From the NCBI GenBank assembly GCA_019112635.1, contig DXIX01000018.1, forward strand, positions 1-44,480: DNA of 44,480 bases, read 5' to 3'. Shown here piece by piece: positions 43,001-44,480 of this stretch (the stretch's first letter is position 1; every line of letters starts with the position of its first letter). The stretch is from Candidatus Blautia intestinigallinarum (GTDB taxonomy: Bacteria > Bacillota > Clostridia > Lachnospirales > Lachnospiraceae). Under the pieces are notes generated by a model that saw nothing but the letters and a program-made list of their open reading frames with translations, ran no database searches and was not told the origin of the DNA. A program made the translations under genes and the position numbers.

Positions 43001-43311
43001 AAGTGGGAAGTTTTCTGATGCTGATATTTATGGTGGTTCAGCTGGCAGGATCGGCAGGAACTTATCCGGTGGAGGTCTCTCCGTCTTTTGTAGCGAAGAT
43101 TCACAGTCTGGTGCCGTTTACTTATACGGTGGATGCGTTCCGCAGCGTGATCTGCGGCGGAGAGAGTATTCAAGAACCGGTTCTGGTGATGGCAGGAATT
43201 ACCATAGTCTTCACGATACTGACTCTTCTTTTATTTCAGCTTCGAGCATGGAAAATTAGGAAAGGAAAACCTTTAATTTATGATTTTTTGGAAGAGAAGG
43301 GAATGGCTTGA
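40006..43311 (+). CDS. YhgE/Pip-type membrane protein with a very long repeat region
   Basis: An 1101-residue protein. The N-terminus (KEEWKNLFHNKILLAVVLVIA and a membrane segment at about 12-35) and the following domain (PVAVVNEDQPVKYQDTTLSVG) are typical of the YhgE/Pip (phage infection protein) N-terminal region of the ABC-2 fold. A stalk of about 700 residues follows, full of short repeats of the type DGAxxLxxG, ending near residue 870. Five or six membrane segments occupy the C-terminal 200 residues. Usual members are shorter (about 700-900), so the stalk is extended. The ATG at 40006 follows GAAGGG; an in-frame start at 39958 would read through the decamer repeats. The family serves as a phage receptor in lactococci; other members may export lipids or peptides. 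Confidence 0.88.
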   Translation: MIKEEWKNLFHNKILLAVVLVIALIPAIYAGLFLASMWDPYGNVDKLPVAVVNEDQPVKYQDTTLSVGDELVKKLREDGSMDFHFVGQRTAEEGLQNGTYYMVITIPENFSADAATVMEEHPRQMCLDYETNPGTNYIASKLSETALEKIRSGITEEVTRTYTEVIFDQIQDAGDGMEQAADGARQLQDGAKEASRGSSTITENLRKLADSTLTFRDGSKELTQGLEVYTEGVAQVHEGAGQLDEGVRTLTGKLPELLDGTKELREGTEAYTAGVSQLNQHSEELTAGSGRIVEGTQALQEGADSLARGAQEYVAGVGQLTDGLLGTEQTMGYLEGADALTVGLLGDGTKENPGYLAGVERLAQGASSLEGLKNLGKVSGAVTKMSKSVSGDGEATLEKGTQSLMAGLKTIRDQAASLENTVSADGLKKMNKSLQDVGEGIDRAAEGMEEASKEMETSAEQLADASQVCGVVSENLQSLTGIEESQQQCEDVTAAMAAQGNEKLGQANEQIQSGQNAMETAVQQIRQICAEGQEETVTVSRDTLEQLADSLEGAETGMTGVEEINTEDSLSQVQEIFRQLAQQLQTAEQSSAQANEKLSELAGDLGDKAQSLVNRASKMKGARQQMEKGAAGIPAKVPEEALKELTQGLDRAYQASCEVSKGTKQLGEGLKELEQGTQSFPQAAEGIQELIQGFDLLTQNDAVLSEGARSLQNAGETVRTGASQLRDNGEVLLSGTSQAAEGIQALATGAGQLDAGVKSYTSGIQKLDQNSGKLNDGAQALASGADTLSTGAQQLADGTSSLYAGTRELDGNSSSLLEGASRLTDGSEQIHTGAKQLAEGSGQLGTGLKKLEDGSGTLAASLSDGASQVKEKKAKSQNIKMISDPVTDKETKITKVPNNGHAMAPYMMSVGLWVGSLAFCLMYPLTTYKGKLKSGTAWWASKASVLGVLALLQGALVILLLHIFDGFTPVQMGKAIAFSCLASVAFTSIMYFFNVFLGKVGSFLMLIFMVVQLAGSAGTYPVEVSPSFVAKIHSLVPFTYTVDAFRSVICGGESIQEPVLVMAGITIVFTILTLLLFQLRAWKIRKGKPLIYDFLEEKGMA

Positions 43312-43374
43312 ATTGGGTGCTGAAAAATGTATTTTGTAGTATTATGTTGAGTTTTTAGTTTTGAGAGTTGTTTG

Positions 43375-43413
43375 AAAAACGCTGTATTACCTATAAGCAA
43401 TACAGCGTTTTTT
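43375..43413. terminator. Terminator of the YhgE gene
   Basis: AAAAACGCTGTATT (43375-43388) and AATACAGCGTTTTT (43399-43412) are 14-base arms around a 10-base loop, with T on one side and A on the other, so it can act in both directions. It also serves the convergent XRE gene. Confidence 0.85.
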
Positions 43414-43477
43414 AGATGAGGTTTTACTGTGAAAATGGGTAAAATATAGGAAGAGAAGGCGAATAGATTATGTATTT

Positions 43478-43759
43478 TTATACCTTATTTCGAAGATCAT
43501 TAATAATGTTTTGCAGATGAACAATTTCAATAGCTGAAAGACCAGAAACATCTAGATACTGTTTGGAATCACGTCCTAGTAGATAATCTGTACTAACAGA
43601 AAAACAATCAGCGATTTTGATCAACATATCGATAGATGGCTGAATGTTATTGTTTTCCCAGTTAGAAACACTTTGTTTTGTTACATTCAGTTTTTTACCA
43701 AATTCGATTTGATTCATTTTATAAGCAATACGCAGTTCTTTTATTCTTTCATTCAGCAT
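43478..43759 (-). CDS. XRE-family helix-turn-helix regulator
   Basis: A 93-residue DNA-binding protein with one XRE domain at residues 5-60: RIKELRIAYKMNQIEFGKKLNVTKQSVSNWENNNIQPSIDMLIKIADCFSVSTDYLLG, described here in parts: RIKELR, MNQIEFGKKLNV, TKQSVSNWENN and CFSVSTDYLLG. A short tail of about 30 residues follows. The ATG at 43759 has AGAGG seven bases away; the frame extends six codons further without a site. It is a solitary regulator facing its own palindromic promoter region and next to an IS66-type element. No antitoxin partner or phage gene is seen, so its targets are unknown. Confidence 0.88.
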   Translation of the reverse strand: MLNERIKELRIAYKMNQIEFGKKLNVTKQSVSNWENNNIQPSIDMLIKIADCFSVSTDYLLGRDSKQYLDVSGLSAIEIVHLQNIINDLRNKV

Positions 43760-43789
43760 GGTAAACCTCTTTATCAATAATACAAAAAT

Positions 43790-43851
43790 TACAATATTAT
43801 TGTATAAATTAACATTGACAATATAAAAATACTAAAGTACAATTATAATTG
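43790..43851. promoter_or_regulatory. Opposed promoters with two palindromes upstream of the XRE gene
   Basis: Plus strand: TTGACA (43815-43820) and TACAAT (43838-43843), 17-base spacing, pointing at the IS66 genes. Minus strand: TTGTCA (43816-43821) and TAATAT (43794-43799), 16-base spacing, driving the XRE gene. TACAATATTATTGTA (43790-43804) covers the minus -10 element and CAATTATAATTG (43840-43851) overlaps the plus -10 element; both are perfect palindromes (odd centre in the first). Confidence 0.65.
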
Positions 43852-44061
43852 ACTAAAACCTTTAGAAATATACATTTATTATTTTCGGGATTAAAGTGAA
43901 ACGGATTTTTCTTACGGCATCCTGGCTATAAGTGCTGGAATTTTATATGTTCGCTTATGGTCAGGATATTTGTAAACGTCAAATCGCTCGCCTTTCGCTA
44001 AATTGAGTTTTAGTCCATACTTGAAAAAAACAATAGATTTTTTCAAGGAGGAACTAACACT
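43852..44061. other. Gene-free leader before the IS66-type tnpA
   Basis: About 210 bases between the plus-strand promoter at 43815 and tnpA. I see no gene in it. It ends with a hairpin (CTTGAAAAAA 44020-44029 and TTTTTTCAAG 44038-44047) whose right arm overlaps the AAGGAGG ribosome site at 44045-44051. The left terminal repeat of the element could not be located. Confidence 0.4.
44020..44047 (+). promoter_or_regulatory. Hairpin masking the tnpA ribosome-binding site
   Basis: Perfect 10-base arms CTTGAAAAAA and TTTTTTCAAG with an 8-base loop. The last bases of the right arm (CAAG) are part of AAGGAGG. The T-run is inside the stem, so termination is less likely than translational control. Confidence 0.5.
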
Positions 44062-44457
44062 ATGGATCAGTGTACTCATGAGGTACGCGCTGAGTACTGG
44101 AAAAACATCATTAAAGCCTGCGGGCAGCGCCCCGCAGGGCAGTCTGCTAAAAAGTGGATGGACGAAAACGGAATCTGTGAACAGAGCTATTATCATTGGC
44201 AGCGAAAATTCAGACAGCAGGCCTATGACCAGATGAAAGAAAAAGAGATGCTCCCATCTGTGGCAGAAAAAGCGGAAGTCTCTTTTGCAGAAATCCCATA
44301 CAGCCCGGCAGTCGGCAGAGAAGACATACCAGGCGTTAGCGAGGCTGGTCGTACACCGGTTGCCGTTATCCGGACTTCTGCAATGAGTATAGAAATCTCA
44401 AACCAGATTTCCGAATCTCTTCTGAGCAGGATCCTGCAGGAGGTATCCAATGCTTGA
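44062..44457 (+). CDS. tnpA: IS66-family accessory protein TnpA
   Basis: A 131-residue protein with the IS66 TnpA layout: VRAEYWKNIIKACGQRPAGQSAKKWMDENGICEQSYYHWQRKFRQ at the N-terminus (HTH_Tnp-like), described here as VRAEYWKNII, GQSAKKWMDENG and SYYHWQRKFR, and then a less conserved tail ending VAVIRTSAMSIEISNQIS. In IS66 elements TnpA is a small helper of unclear function, translated with TnpB and TnpC. AAGGAGG lies nine bases before the ATG and is partly masked by the hairpin. The gene overlaps tnpB by eight bases. Confidence 0.85.
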   Translation: MDQCTHEVRAEYWKNIIKACGQRPAGQSAKKWMDENGICEQSYYHWQRKFRQQAYDQMKEKEMLPSVAEKAEVSFAEIPYSPAVGREDIPGVSEAGRTPVAVIRTSAMSIEISNQISESLLSRILQEVSNA

Positions 44458-44480
44458 GGATGCGGCAGGGATCCGGCGTG
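44450..44480 (+). CDS. tnpB: IS66-family TnpB, first ten codons (partial)
   Basis: Starting with ATG at 44450 inside the end of tnpA, the frame reads MLEDAAGIRR, matching the typical TnpB opening (MLNDASGFKK or similar). The rest lies beyond the window. GCAGGAGG is seven bases upstream. Position, overlap and start motif support the call; the length is too short to judge function. Confidence 0.65.
   Translation, partial: MLEDAAGIRR

Noticed and set aside
43912..44196. A 94-codon minus-strand frame in the IS66 leader
   Set aside because: It is antisense to tnpA and its leader, with no recognisable product.

Overview
This 44.5 kb window reads as chromosome from a low-to-moderate GC Firmicute, most likely a gut Clostridia of the Lachnospiraceae type. 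The grounds are strong AGGAGG ribosome sites, ATG/GTG/TTG starts, sigma-A type promoters, and gene families typical of that group: the ACT-domain/UPF0210 pair, DUF2325, the VTC-DUF4956-CotH cassette, YhgE/Pip and BcrAB-type ABC exporters. The genus cannot be named from sequence alone. I saw no rRNA, tRNA or CRISPR array.

Layout. 0-2.3 kb: the tail of an Rpn-type nuclease gene, then a single ORF joining a ketopantoate-reductase-like domain to an M20 metallopeptidase. 2.3-4.2 kb: a two-component pair whose response regulator carries an internal deletion and frameshift while the kinase is open. 4.2-7.5 kb: a terminator-bounded cassette of VTC polyphosphate polymerase-like protein, DUF4956 membrane protein and CotH-like kinase. 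7.5-12.4 kb: a LysR regulator divergent from an SLC13-type permease, a CapA-like phosphoesterase and a second M20 peptidase that is a close paralogue of the C-terminal half of the fusion protein. 12.4-17.3 kb: a minus-strand block that looks AT-richer by eye (TetR, CPBP-like membrane protein, response regulator, kinase, ABC ATPase, ABC permease), probably a peptide-antibiotic sensing and export module; a long imperfect inverted repeat sits at its left edge.

17.4-26.1 kb: a DeoR regulator divergent from an oligopeptide ABC importer operon (two permeases, two ATPases, lipoprotein) followed by an alkaline-phosphatase-superfamily hydrolase and an M18 aminopeptidase, a self-contained import-and-degrade system. 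26.1-28.8 kb: a DUF2325 gene behind two palindromes resembling DtxR-family iron/manganese boxes, DNA polymerase IV, a thioesterase and a small zinc-finger membrane protein. 28.8-34.5 kb: a housekeeping run (polA, coaE, YycJ-like hydrolase, ACT protein, UPF0210 protein).

34.5-37.4 kb: a LuxR-type regulator, then an SDR dehydrogenase and a divergent PanB (ketopantoate hydroxymethyltransferase)-like protein that has lost apparent metal ligands. 37.5-39.8 kb: a protein resembling the trigger factor C-terminal region, a ferredoxin-type aldo/keto reductase, and a TetR regulator whose 3' end overlaps the reductase gene. 40-43.3 kb: an unusually long YhgE/Pip protein behind three decameric repeats. 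43.4-44.5 kb: an XRE regulator with a palindromic operator-like promoter region, then the start of an IS66-family element (tnpA complete, tnpB running off the end).

The most interesting items are the reductase-M20 fusion with its nearby stand-alone paralogue, the LysR/SLC13/CapA/M20 operon, the oligopeptide importer coupled to a phosphohydrolase and M18 peptidase, and the SDR/PanB-like pair. All functional statements are inferred from motifs and context; no searches were run.
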